Assembly (NCBI GenBank): GCA_037043015.1
Contig: CM073321.1
Location: 13,028,001-13,092,000 of the forward strand
Length of the DNA stretch: 64,000 nucleotides
Reading direction: 5' to 3'
DNA from: Bryum argenteum
Taxonomy: Eukaryota; Streptophyta; Bryopsida; Bryales; Bryaceae
Part shown: positions 1-9,763 of the stretch, in pieces
How positions within the stretch are numbered: position 1 is the stretch's first letter
Layout of the letters: every line of letters starts with the position of its first letter
The notes under the pieces: generated by a model
Seen by the model: the letters and a program-made list of their open reading frames with translations, nothing else
The model's database searches: none
What the model was told of the DNA's origin: nothing
Made by a program: the position numbers and the translations under genes

Positions 1-424
1 GTATATCTTAAAAAACACATAAACATAATATATAAATAATAGATCATGGTAATCTACAAATGTATGGCGCTAGCATGTCTAGTACCAATCAGAAAACAAA
101 TCTCACACTAGGCTGAAGGTGTAGTACCATTAAAGTGCTGATCACACTCATCAGCCTCACAGTCTATAAACTTAAGCACACTATTGCTATAACGTAGACG
201 TGGAGTGTCAGACAAAATAGGAGATGGAGCTTGAACAAACTCTTGAGCAAGATGCTCAGCGTAGGATGGTAGGGTGAATGTTGATGGAGGGCTCTTGTAG
301 AGATGAGCGTTGCGAGTCAATCGCTCTTTCAGACCTGCGATGCTAAAAGTACAAAGAAAGTCAGTACTACAGATATGTAAGCGCGCAATTTAAAATCAAG
401 AAAGAGAATACAAGATGGTATTAC

Positions 425-1404
425 GCATCGATGAACTTTCGTGGCTTCTTCACAACCGGTTTGTCAGAGTCATAATCTGCGGGAGGGGCTGATTCTCCAC
501 TTTCTTCATCACCGGGAGGACCATTCTTGTATTCCGCTAGGACACCATCAAAGATTTCTTCGTCAGGTTCCATAGCGATCAGGTGTCGGTTTAATCGCGC
601 GCAAGCAATTACAGATGCACCTAGAAATTCAGAAGCCTACGTTAGAAATGCGAAATGTATAAACAAATTTTAATGTAGTGTTTATGGAAACATTACATGT
701 ACTTGCGGTCCAGTCGAAGACGATACCTCCATCGTCCGTGAAACAATCCACAAAACATTGAATGAAGGAGGGGTCCTTCTCTCGTGAGCCTCGCCATGGC
801 ATACCGTCCGGACGATAACGCAATGTCTCTTTGTCTGCAAAGTTAGACAGGCGGTCTTCCTCATCAGGTACAATTGTCAAACCCCTGTATGCGTGAGCCA
901 CTTGCCGAGTTCGGAACTTCAAAAGATAATCTTTACGAACATAAACTTTGATAAGGAAGCAGTGAGTCTGCAAACACAAGTTTAGATACATTAACATAGA
1001 AGCATAGAAGGCAATAATAATAATTGTGAAATTAGAAACTAGAATCTGCTCCGTACCTCTTTTGGTTTAGGTACGGTAGAGGCCATAGAGAGGGGATTAT
1101 ATCCCCACCGGTCTCGAACAAGACAAAAACTATATGTATTGGACTCAGAATCGAGAGTACGCTCGATTCTACGACATTTGGGATGCATCAGAAGAATGGC
1201 TCCAACGTCTGTCAAATGTTACGCGGCAAAGAAGAAGAGGTTCTCAAAGTAGTTTTTATCACGCCGGTTCCAGGATGGAACTTCCATTGGAGACACACCC
1301 GGTACAGGCAAGTTCTCTGGAGTGTCTGCAAAAATGAGATCAGTCCCTGGATACTTGGGATTATACTCCAACGCTGAATACGGGTACTTTCGGTCTTTTC
1401 CAAT
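425..1404 (-). other. Methyltransferase-like exons 8-10
   Basis: Three exons (1404-1057, 967-697, 620-425) splice without frame loss except one TAA in exon 8. The order, an Asp-Thr-Pro-Glu box first and the S-adenosylmethionine-type motif I last, is that of beta-class amino-methyltransferases such as phage and restriction-modification enzymes. Key positions are eroded: DTPE instead of DPPY/DPPW, and DWTASTC instead of D-P-F-x-G-x-G. The third intron (696-621) splits motif I itself, after AST. The C-terminal tail of exon 10 is acidic then basic. Catalysis is unlikely from this copy. Confidence 0.55.
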
Positions 1405-3572
1405 CTGAGATACAAGTCAATACTTATATAGTGGCTAATAGGTTTACAAGTACAAAATGTAAGTAGGGAGATTATAAATAACAAATGTACGAAATAGTAC
1501 CTTCTTGATGTGCTGGACAATATTGAGGATTTGCGAATCCCAATTTGCAGTCTTCAACGATTGATGAACCAAATCTCCAATGTTGCCTTTCTCGAGATAC
1601 ATAGGTAAAGTGACTGAAAGTTTTGACAACGAGCTGCTACCAATGTGATTGGGTTTCGGAAGAAGCCGTTTGGCAAATATTGGCTCGCTGAGGCGACGCG
1701 GGGACTGCAGGGAGTTGTGGTCAACAGTGAATGATTAAGGGAGGGACCCAACATTCGTAAGTCAACCTGTAGAAAGTTGAGTCAATCTTGCACCGCGTCG
1801 AATTGCATTGATTGTAGCTCCCTCTAAAGCCTGAGTCAGATCAACATCTTCTGGGCCTGCAATGTCGTCTGGAAGGGGAGCAATTTCTTTGGATTCTTGC
1901 TCAAGATCTACTACAGGCTCCGCAACAGCGTTGCGTCGCTTCCTGTTTGCTCAAGACTAGGGCAGTGAAACTGGTGAAGAAGGAGAAGAGATTGGATCAG
2001 GTGCGACTGGTAAAATGGAGAGGTCGTCATCATCGTCATCTTAGTCTATCTCCATAGGTGCGGTGCCAGCAGCGCTTGTATCGTTTTGAAGAAGATGCTT
2101 CTTTTCCTTATCCACGTAGTTATCCTGGCACTCAAGGAACCAACCACCACTCAGTAATTGTGTTGTAGTAAACTGCCTCTGTTGGTCTGCAGAGATGATG
2201 GTGGAGGGATCGTTGGACACGGAGACGTCTTCAAACTCTACTGAAACGGACCAAGAAGCTAATGCCCTTTTGGCAACAAGCTCTTGTTCCAAGTACCTAC
2301 ATTCAAGAGAAAAAATTAGAATGACAAAATCGAATATTTTATAAAAAAATTATTGCATGTAAAAGGCAACTGAAATGCATACCGAAATAAAAGAAGTTTT
2401 ATTGTAACTTTGCCACCACCAGTCTTCTGAAGATCGGAGCCTTTAATGAACCTCCCGCTTGCATTAAGAGAAAGGTAGTTCCCAAATGCCTACTGCCATA
2501 AAAACAACCTCCACTTCTCGACGTACGCGGATGGTTTTAAGACAGAATCATTCCATTGAATGTTGAGATTGTCATCTTCCACAAGTTTCTGCAATTCACT
2601 TGAAAGGAATTGCTCTAGCTAAAAAAAAAGGAAATCCATTAGAATTTAAAATATTGTAACGACAATAATATAGAAAACACGTTGATAAGCTGCAAGTTAC
2701 CTGTGCCAAAAGTGATGCGCGATGGAGAAAAGCAACCAAAGTTTTATCTTTCATTGGACAGTCTTCTGGAAAGTCAACAGATCGATGAACTTCGAAGGAT
2801 GCATTCCACCATTGGAGCCACTTTCCCTTGAAATCGGAGTCAACGTTTGTGGTGGCTACCATGTGGAAACGATCAATTGTCATATCTGGTTTGTGGATCC
2901 TGCTATAGTGAGACTATATTCGCACATGAAAGAGATTGACAATGTTCAATTGTGGTGTAGGACAAAGACGATTAGGCTTATATCGAAAGTGAGAAGAAAG
3001 CGATGTATACCTCTTTTGGAAATACTTTCCCAAGTTTGTTATTGGCGACAGCGACCATCTTGTCGAAATTGTTGGCCAAGAATCGATTTAATTTCTGATT
3101 TTATGGCGTTATCCATGGCACTCTATAAACCCGACCCTGTTTGTTTATCCTTGGGGACAGTGGCGTAGTAAGTTGCTTCAGCCTCGTCTGATGCTTTCGC
3201 TAGCCTCCTTTGTACAAAATATCGATATGAGTGAGAAAATGTGAAGAACCGAATACAAAATATTACGATGAAGCACATAAAATTCAACTAACCGCATACA
3301 AGAATTTAACAAAAACGTCAAGTGTAACCGGATACCAAGTTTCTTTTTTGCTTTGACGTTCTTCCAAATTCTGTAATCCTCCGGGGAGGTAAGATCCTTG
3401 AAGTCCTCGAGTTTCAATTTCCCAAACTTTCTCATGCATTGCAATTCTGCACACAAACCGTCTTCGACATGGTCATGTTCGGTAGACCTACAGAGCGGAA
3501 TCAAATATTAGAAACATTGTAGTGAAAGATAGTACAAATAAATTGATTCGAATGAATGTGACAATTACTTAC

Positions 3573-4393
3573 CAATTTATGTCGTTCATAGCGTCTAGGA
3601 AGAGATTGCTCTCTCCACGAGCATCAAGAACGATTCAGTCTACAGAGATGTACCACAAAGGATCCATCTTGTGATACCTTTCAATATGACGCAACCATGC
3701 CGTAACACGGTGGTTACCTTCGTACATATAATAGTACTTGTCACTGAGATGTTGAAGATCTGGATCAGACTTCTATATAGTCTCAAACTCTTCAATAGCA
3801 GCTTTCCACAGAGGATTTGTCCACACTGCATCTTCAGCACCAACCATTTTTTCTCTCCCTTTTCTATCAAAGGGAGAAACGTACATTACCCGGTCGCCTT
3901 CCCGATAGCCTTTGTTGAACTCATTCTCCAATTTCCTCACGTCTTGTTCCAAGATAGGTCGAACCTTAGGATAACAGACGAGACGACACAAAGGAATAAG
4001 CATGCGAGACTTTTTAACAGGTTTGAACCGAAACCTGTTTATGATCGCAATTGAATCACTTTTGTGAATCATTCTCATCTCGTTTGTACTCCAATTTGGA
4101 TCCTTGTTCTGAAGATGAGTTGGCATATGGACGATTCCAACGTTGACACTTCCAGGCGAAGGAGTGTCTTCATCCTCTGAAAGAGCGTCGGGTCCATCAT
4201 GATCGTGCATGGCTTGAAGATGACGCTGAGTTTCAGAAGGACTCTCTTCCGGGACTCCAATGCAAAATTTTTCAGCATTTGCGACACTATCACGTAATTG
4301 TTCCTCTCCGTCGGAAGATCGAGTTGGTGGAGAAGTAAGAAGAGGCGGGGTGGTTTCGTCATCTTGATCAGTATGGACTTGAGCTAAGTTCAT
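3573..4393 (-). other. Exon 1: acidic leader and ParB-like domain
   Basis: The exon opens at an ATG directly after a TTGCCAG acceptor. The first 120 codons are rich in D, E, S, T and P. The ParB-like part follows: a P-x-VR box at about codons 150-160, KLENEFNKGYREGDRVMYV, and YMYEGNHRVTAWLRHIE after the first stop. In ParB/Srx folds a G-x-RR or GNHR motif binds the nucleotide phosphate. The donor at 3572 gives a clean splice to 3487, restoring the reading frame across the junction, which supports real former splicing. Two stops (TAG 3773-3775, TGA 3635-3637) lie in the same frame 46 codons apart. Confidence 0.6.
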
Positions 4394-4559
4394 CTGGCAA
4401 TTCAGAAACCAAATACAACACACCACAAAAAGAATACGAATGTGTCAAAAAGACAATGCAATGAAAATAATAAAACACAACCGCTTTATAATTAAATATA
4501 TGATAAACTCATCATATCATCTGACGATACAACTAAGATGATTGCAACTTTGCAGCAAG

Positions 4560-4844
4560 TCGCAGAGAACGTCTGGGTGCAACTCTAGCTAATGCTTTCG
4601 CTTAGATACGTCTAGCTTTGGCCTCATTCTTATAAATTCGCATGTTAATCGCACGTGCAACCCGATCAACGTCAACACGTGAAGTGTGACGAATAGGAGA
4701 GGCATGAGGCGGAGTTCCGGGAACCGAGGACAATGGTATCACTAAACGACCCAACTCTACTACAACCATAACATGATCTCTCAGAGTAGACAAGTTGCTG
4801 TTAGCATCAGATTCCTCTTCACGAACAACTCCATGTAGCTTCAA
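4560..4844 (-). other. Possible 5' exon of the ParB-methyltransferase gene
   Basis: An open frame of 80 codons (4844-4602) ends in a basic stretch (RIYKNEAKARRI), then after one TAG continues in frame with AKALARVAPRRSLRLAAK. It lies about 170 bp upstream of exon 1 on the same strand. The basic C-terminal half could be a nuclear localisation or DNA-contact region. No unambiguous donor was found, so linkage to exon 1 is inference. It could equally be an unrelated relic. Confidence 0.3.
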
Positions 4845-5049
4845 CTACATGTAGCATCAGATTCCTGCACTACAAGTCAAAACCACCAGCACACTAACTA
4901 TCAGATACTATACAACGCCATGTAACTTAACCAAAATTAATACAAATATAACAATAGACCATTGTATGATAAAAATAATCACATAAAAACAAAGTTCATG
5001 GCGCATGGCAGATTCAAGATGCACGGGAAGTTTCATTTCACGCTACGCG

Positions 5050-6238
5050 CAAGGGCAGGGCCTTCATCACCCAGGTCGAGCTTTCAGAAAAGCCTTCATT
5101 TACACCAGCCAGCAATCAGGACTGATGCCTCGCGCTGTCCGAGGTGCAACGACATGAGCCTTCACCGACGGCAATCCACACCGATCGAAGCCTTGGAGGG
5201 ACCACGGCGAAATAGCAATCTTGACAGAAAACATACTGCTCGGGAAATTTTTTTAAAAAAAACAACCTGGCAAAGAGAAATAAGCAGCACCCGCCCTGCC
5301 TTGCATCGACGCAAGGCTGCCATCTAGACAAGCAATTCGAAAAAAAAATAGCAACATCCTTACTCCAACGTCGGATTAGATAAAAAAAAAACACTGAGTT
5401 GGCGGGGCAGTCTCAAGCCAGTACGGGATGTGTGCAAGAGCTTTCATAGACACTAGCCTAGCAATCAAGACTGATGCCTCGGGTTGTCCGAGGTGCAATA
5501 GCAAGAGCCTTCACCGACATCAATCCACACCAATCGAAGCCCTGGAGGGACCACGTTGAAATAGCAATCTTAACAGACAACAGACTCCACGGGAAAACTA
5601 AAAAAGTAAACAAGCTCGCAAAGGGAAATGAGCAGCACCTCCCCACAGCTTGCATCGACGCAAGGCTGCCATGTAGACGAGCAATTCTAGAAAAATAATT
5701 TACAACCTTCTTACTCCGAGGTCAGATCAGATCAAAAAATCCAGTCTGATGGCGAGGCAATTTCAAGCCGGTATGGGATGCTGTGCAAGAGCCTTCGTCG
5801 ACACCAGCCAACAATCAAGATTGATGCCTCGGGCTGTCCAAAGTGCAACAACGGAGCCTTTGCCGACGTCAATCCACACCGATCGAAGCCCTAGAGGGAC
5901 CACGGCAAAATAGCAATCTTGACTGAAAACAGACTCCATGGGAAAAATTTTAAAAAAAAAACAAGCTCGCAAAGAGAAATGAGCAGCACCCCCCGAGCCT
6001 AACATCGACGCAAGGCTGCCATCTAGACGAGCAATTCTAGAAAAGAAATTTAAAATCTTCTTACTCGGAAGTTAAATCAGATAAAAAAAACCACTCTGCT
6101 GGCGGGGCAGTCCCAAGTTGGTACGGGATGCTGTGGAGCAGCCTTCATCGACACCAGCCTAGCAATCAAGAGTGATGCCTATGGAATTTTGTTAAAAGAA
6201 AACAAACTGGTGGAGGCAGATGAGCAGCACCCCCTAGC
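5050..6238. repeat. Tandem repeat, period about 350 bp, just over three units
   Basis: A landmark (TGATGCCT) recurs at about 5122, 5471, 5821 and 6172, giving spacings of 349-351 bp. Each unit also carries CAATCCACACCGATCGAAGC, a G-to-A rich spacer with an A-run, and CATCGACGCAAGGCTGCCAT. The fourth unit lacks about 110 bp and is cut by the MITE at 6239, resuming briefly after 7032. Open frames inside are shadows with no family match. It looks like a short satellite block or tandemly duplicated intergenic unit. Confidence 0.85.
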
Positions 6239-7031
6239 CAGGGTTGTCTTATTAGACATTGTCGGACGTCAGACAGACACGACATGTCAGACAGACATTG
6301 AGCCTCAGAATGTCTAATAGAATCTACAGAATCTTTTTTTTACTCTTGATTTACCTTGTCCACGTTGCATCCAACGTGGCTGCCACGTGGCCTGTACAAC
6401 TCAGCAATACGGTGCGCGACTGCGCCACGTACGACTGGACCGGCGGTTGCCTCGACTGGACCGGTGGTCGCCTCAACTCGACCGGCAGTCGTCTTTTCTG
6501 GACCGGCGGTCGCCTGAGCGACCGACGATCGCCCGATGTTCCAAGAGGGTAGACTGCCGGTCGCCCTCTGAGCTACGTTTGCCCATCACCTGGATCGGCG
6601 GTCGCCTTACTGAGCGACGTTCGCCCATCGGCTGTATCGGCGGTTGCCCAGGGGCGAACGTCGGTTGCTCATGGGCGATCGTCGGTCGCTTATGGGCGAT
6701 CGTCGGTCGCTCAGGCGACCTCCGGTCCGGATGAGGCGACCGCCGGTCTAGTCGAGGCGACCGACGTTCGCCCCTATGCTACCGTCGGTCGCCTAGCGAG
6801 GTCGCCCGCCCCCGGTCGCCCACTGTGACGTGTAGTTTGATTTTCCACGTCATTATCGACCCTACGCCACGTAGAAAAATAGCTTTTTACCTCAATGTCA
6901 ATCTCAACAAGTTTTTTACTATGTAATTTTTGGTAGGGTCGACATTTTCGTCGATCGGACGTCTAACAGACATGTCCAATACGACAAATCAGACACACAT
7001 TCCGAAAAGGGTGTCTAATAAGACAACCCTG
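6239..7031. mobile_element. hAT-type MITE with perfect 8-bp target duplication
   Basis: The ends are exact inverted repeats (CAGGGTTGTCTTATTAGACA and its complement). They are flanked by the direct 8-bp duplication CCCCTAGC at 6231-6238 and 7032-7039; an 8-bp duplication is the hAT hallmark. The 793-bp body has no transposase. About 6420-6830 is a GC-rich array of GACCGGCGGTCGCC-like units. The right-hand 400 bp closely resembles the end of the larger hAT element at 22477-25397, so this is probably a deletion derivative of that family. It is inserted in the 350-bp tandem repeat. Confidence 0.93.
6420..6830. repeat. GC-rich dyad array inside the MITE
   Basis: Degenerate units around GACCGGCGGTCGCC alternate with GACCGACGTTCGCCC and GGGCGATCGTCGGTCGC. 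The core is an interrupted palindrome. The array lies subterminally in the MITE, the usual place of transposase-binding repeats in hAT elements. That role is inferred. Confidence 0.75.
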
Positions 7032-7080
7032 CCCCTAGCCTTTCATTTATCAATGAGCATTTGAAGAATTCGATACTGAC

Positions 7081-7500
7081 CTTGAAGTTGCGTAAGTAGT
7101 ACGCTTCGAGCTCCGCACGGGTTTTGATTGCCTCTCCAAGTTGATAACGATGGCATTTGTAAAACTCCGAGAATAAGCTGGACTCTGACGATTGAGTACT
7201 GACATTCTGCAAATTCATCTCCACGTTCTCTTCTTCTAGCCGCATTGTCATCTCATCTGCTTCTTGCTGCACGGTCCTCTCATCTTCTTTGCCTTAGCTC
7301 CCCATTTCTTGAAACGCAACTCATTCCTTGAAACCGAACTAGACAGTGATGAAATACGCACAGTTCAGAAGCAAAACTAAGCCCTGTAAGACCATCGTTA
7401 TTGTATTCATTGTCGTTCAATGTATCCCCCATGCTAAAATCTGCAATCCCTCTGACACTTTGCAAAAATACCATCCAGCTGGTTTTGTGACTCGGCGGAC
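7081..7500 (-). pseudogene. Coiled-coil gene fragment, unknown function
   Basis: An exon of about 60 codons (7272-7081) encodes EADEMTMRLEEENVEMNLQN and then SEFYKCHRYQLGEAIKTRAE, ending at a good donor (CTTCAAG/GTCAGTAT). The first half is a heptad-like acidic coiled coil. Upstream (7474-7280) is a second open stretch in another frame, beginning near MGDTLNDNEYNND and running into a basic segment; a frameshift separates them. It may be a downstream exon of the 8.3-9.0 kb gene on the same strand. No family was recognised. Confidence 0.4.
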
Positions 7501-7504
7501 CTAG

Positions 7505-7975
7505 ACTACTTGGCGGCAGATCGGAGGAGGAAAGTTTTAGGGTTCGGCGGTGCTGCTACGGCGCTGCTGGAGTCCCGCGTCCAACTGAATCCGGCCCAAT
7601 TATATTGTGGACGACCCAGCCAGCCCGTTATTCGGCGCGGTGATGACCGGCGTTTGGTTCACTCTGCCAGAACCGGCCGGCGCAGTGAAATCCGGCCCCG
7701 ACCGGCCATGACCAGCCCCAACCGGCCCTGACCGGCCTATACCCGCCTCGACTGGCCCCAACCGGCCCGTACCGGCCTAATACTATGCTGATGTGAGGAC
7801 CGGCCTGGACCGGCACTGACCGGCCCTGTCATATTGGGCGGTGACGACCGGCCCTGGTTAGAACCGGCCGGTGTAGGTTGTATGAACCGGGCCCGACTGG
7901 CCTTGCCATATCGGGCGTCGAGAACCAGCCCTGGCAAGAACCGACCCCTGTAGGCGGTGAGAACCAAGAACGGTC
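7505..7975. repeat. GC-rich ACCGGCC-type repeat block
   Basis: Short units of the form GACCGGCCCTG or AACCGGCCC recur irregularly for nearly 500 bp on a GC-rich background. Open frames on both strands across it are low-complexity artefacts. No terminal inverted repeat or target duplication could be fixed. It resembles, but is not identical to, the GACCGSCGGTC arrays elsewhere in the window. Confidence 0.7.
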
Positions 7976-8314
7976 GGGCTTGTGTAATTTCAAGTCTTAT
8001 TGTTAGACTATTATATTATTTACCTGTAAATTGTACACTCCGTAATGATTTTATCCACACACTCTATAGTACTAACAAGCACCAGTGACAACTTCTGTAG
8101 TCATTGCAATCGATATTGATAAGATTTATATGCACCACAACAAATCAAACATACATTCAATAAGTGGTTATACATTTCTTCCTACACCAACACTCGATCT
8201 ATAGCAACATTTGCATATACGAAAGCATAAAGCGTCAATCTAATCTACAGAGGTAAATGCTAATATATGTCGTGTTTCATTCATGACTCTAAAAAAAAAA
8301 GACATATCATTTAC

Positions 8315-9003
8315 CTCCTCCTCTAAAACGCGATCATTGATGTTTTCATTTTCTTCGACATCGAACAACTTCTTCATTGGATTCATGCGCTCGTCGATTT
8401 CGGAAGAGTCCTTCAGATCCTTCTCCGCGTCGCCAGAACTTGAATCTTCTACGTCATTGTCTTTGACATCCCCCTCCGCATCAACCTAATTATTGAACAT
8501 ACAGATCATTAAACTCAAACTCTGATCAATTACAAGCAAAAATTCTAGAAATACAGCCGTACCTGACGCTCGGAATTTTCGGCAGCCTCATCACCTCCTA
8601 CGTAATAATACAAGGATTTGCTCGACGTTGATGAACTTCTACCCCGCTCCTGCTCTTCTATAAATCTCTCGAATTCGTTCACATCTTCAGCTGTATCTTT
8701 CTCGGCAATCTCGATTATTGTGTCAAGATTGATCGACCGCATTTTAAGATTCCGCCTATACTGTGGCCCTACTTCATCATCGTTCACGTCAAATTCAACA
8801 AGGCCTCCCTCATCTCCACTCAACCGAGACGCACTCACCTTCCGCAATGCGCTTCGTTTGCGTGCTTTCGTGTTACTAAAACGAGTACCACCTCTCCTCT
8901 TCTCCTTCTTAGGCACACTGTCATTGGATCTCTCAGACCCGGTGCTCACCGCGTCCATAAGGTCAAGATTCTTTTCTAACCAACACAAAATGGACTGTCT
9001 CAC
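8315..9003 (-). CDS. Acidic Ser-rich protein, two visible exons, unknown function
   Basis: Exon 1 (9003-8563, 147 codons) starts with MRQSILCWLEKNLDLMDAVS. It contains a basic patch (KKEKRRGGTRFSNTKARKR), then an acidic/serine-rich part, and ends at CGTCAG/GTACGG. Exon 2 (8485-8315) continues in phase 0 with VDAEGDVKDNDVEDSSSGDA and ends in ENINDRVLEEE at GAG/GTAAAT. No stops interrupt either exon. The basic patch could be a nuclear localisation signal. Further exons may lie at 7.1-7.5 kb. It may be part of a transposon-linked gene, because the flanks are transposon-rich, or a lineage-specific host gene. Confidence 0.5.
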
Positions 9004-9009
9004 TACCTA

Positions 9010-9400
9010 ACCCACACCAACTAAACGAACAATGGAAAGGACCATATCGTCGTCCAATTCCTATTTAAACACAGTTTAGAAGCCGCCCCATGACCTGATT
9101 TGCGCAGTTGATTATTAATTATTACAACAACTGTGACGGCTAATACGCTTCCAAACGTGACAATCTTTGACATGAGATGCTAATCTATTTTTGAATTTAG
9201 ATCCCAATTCTCTGACAATAACAGCCGCCGTCACTTTTCCAAATTGGAGACTGTGAACTACATGCACATTAATCATACCATCTTACATTGCCTATTACTC
9301 TACAACATTTAATCTACTAGACAGTAATTGTCTGCTTCACTCACTTCACTGTCCTTTTTAACTTCATTATATTATTCCTCTACCAAACTTAGATTATAAA
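9010..9400. other. Spacer between the acidic gene and the MULE relic
   Basis: AT-rich, with no open frame or repeat that could be supported. It presumably holds the divergent promoters of the minus-strand gene ending at 9003 and the plus-strand frames starting at 9415. Confidence 0.5.
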
Positions 9401-9414
9401 CATTTGCATACGAA

Positions 9415-9669
9415 GTGTACATCCTTTTCTCACTTCCACTACCCATTTTCTTTGTTTCCCTCGCGCATCATGGCTGCCTCCTAACAGTTCTCCTGACCCC
9501 ACGTAGTTCTTCCACTATCTCCGCTGTTGCTCCTGCTCATGCTCGAGTGAAGGTTGAACCATGTCTCCAAGTCACAATTGATTTATCCGATTCATCAGAG
9601 GACGAGAAAAAGTCAACTTCGCTGCCATGTCGTCCGTTGTCCCATAATCCTTTGCTGCCTTCTATTTGA
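9415..9669 (+). other. Small ORF with SUMO-type motifs ahead of the MULE
   Basis: An 84-codon frame has a hydrophobic N-terminus (signal-like, FSLPLPIFFVSL). It then contains VKVEP, fitting the psi-K-x-E sumoylation consensus, and VTIDLSDSSEDE, fitting a SUMO-interacting motif followed by acidic residues. It lies about 100 bp before the MULE frame and may be its 5' exon, in which case the hydrophobic start would be outside the real coding part. Function is not established. Confidence 0.35.
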
Positions 9670-9763
9670 GATAATTATCTCACATCCACCCCTTCTTCCC
9701 TTCTTTCCTCGCAAATTTAAAAAACTCAAGAAAAATCTCCCCTCCCTCTACAATCTCGCTAGT

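Larger units (their letters stand above)
108..4393 (-). pseudogene. ParB-like + DNA amino-methyltransferase-like fusion gene, 11 exons, broken
   Basis: Eleven minus-strand exons join with GT-AG introns: 4393-3573, 3487-3293, 3207-3011, 2899-2701, 2618-2383, 2296-1767, about 1740-1501, 1404-1057, 967-697, 620-425, 342-108. Exon 1 has a ParB/sulfiredoxin-like layout: an IPLCRLVCYPKVR box, then EGNHRVTAW. Exons 8-10 have the order of a beta-class DNA N4/N6 methyltransferase: an IFADTPENLP box where DPPY is expected, SREKDPSFIQCF, then GGIVFDWTAST and CARLNRHLIAMEPD resembling motif I and the following acidic strand. The middle carries an acidic run and basic tracts. In-frame stops lie at 3773-3775, 3635-3637, in exon 3 (with a frameshift), exon 5, exon 6 (2041-2043 and two more) and exon 8, so this copy is dead. 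The fold assignments rest on motifs only. No neighbouring gene explains it; a second partial copy is at 31.4-32.1 kb. Confidence 0.6.

Noticed and set aside
425-1404. Equating the methyltransferase-like gene with the known liverwort 4mC methyltransferase
   Set aside because: The ParB-like N-terminus, eroded boxes and introns give no direct support for that identity; only the broad methyltransferase class is claimed.
3671-4054. A 127-codon plus-strand frame
   Set aside because: Shadow of exon 1 of the ParB-like gene on the other strand.
6259-6734. Frames rich in DRRSP/GGRL repeats
   Set aside because: They are translations of the GC-rich array in the MITE.
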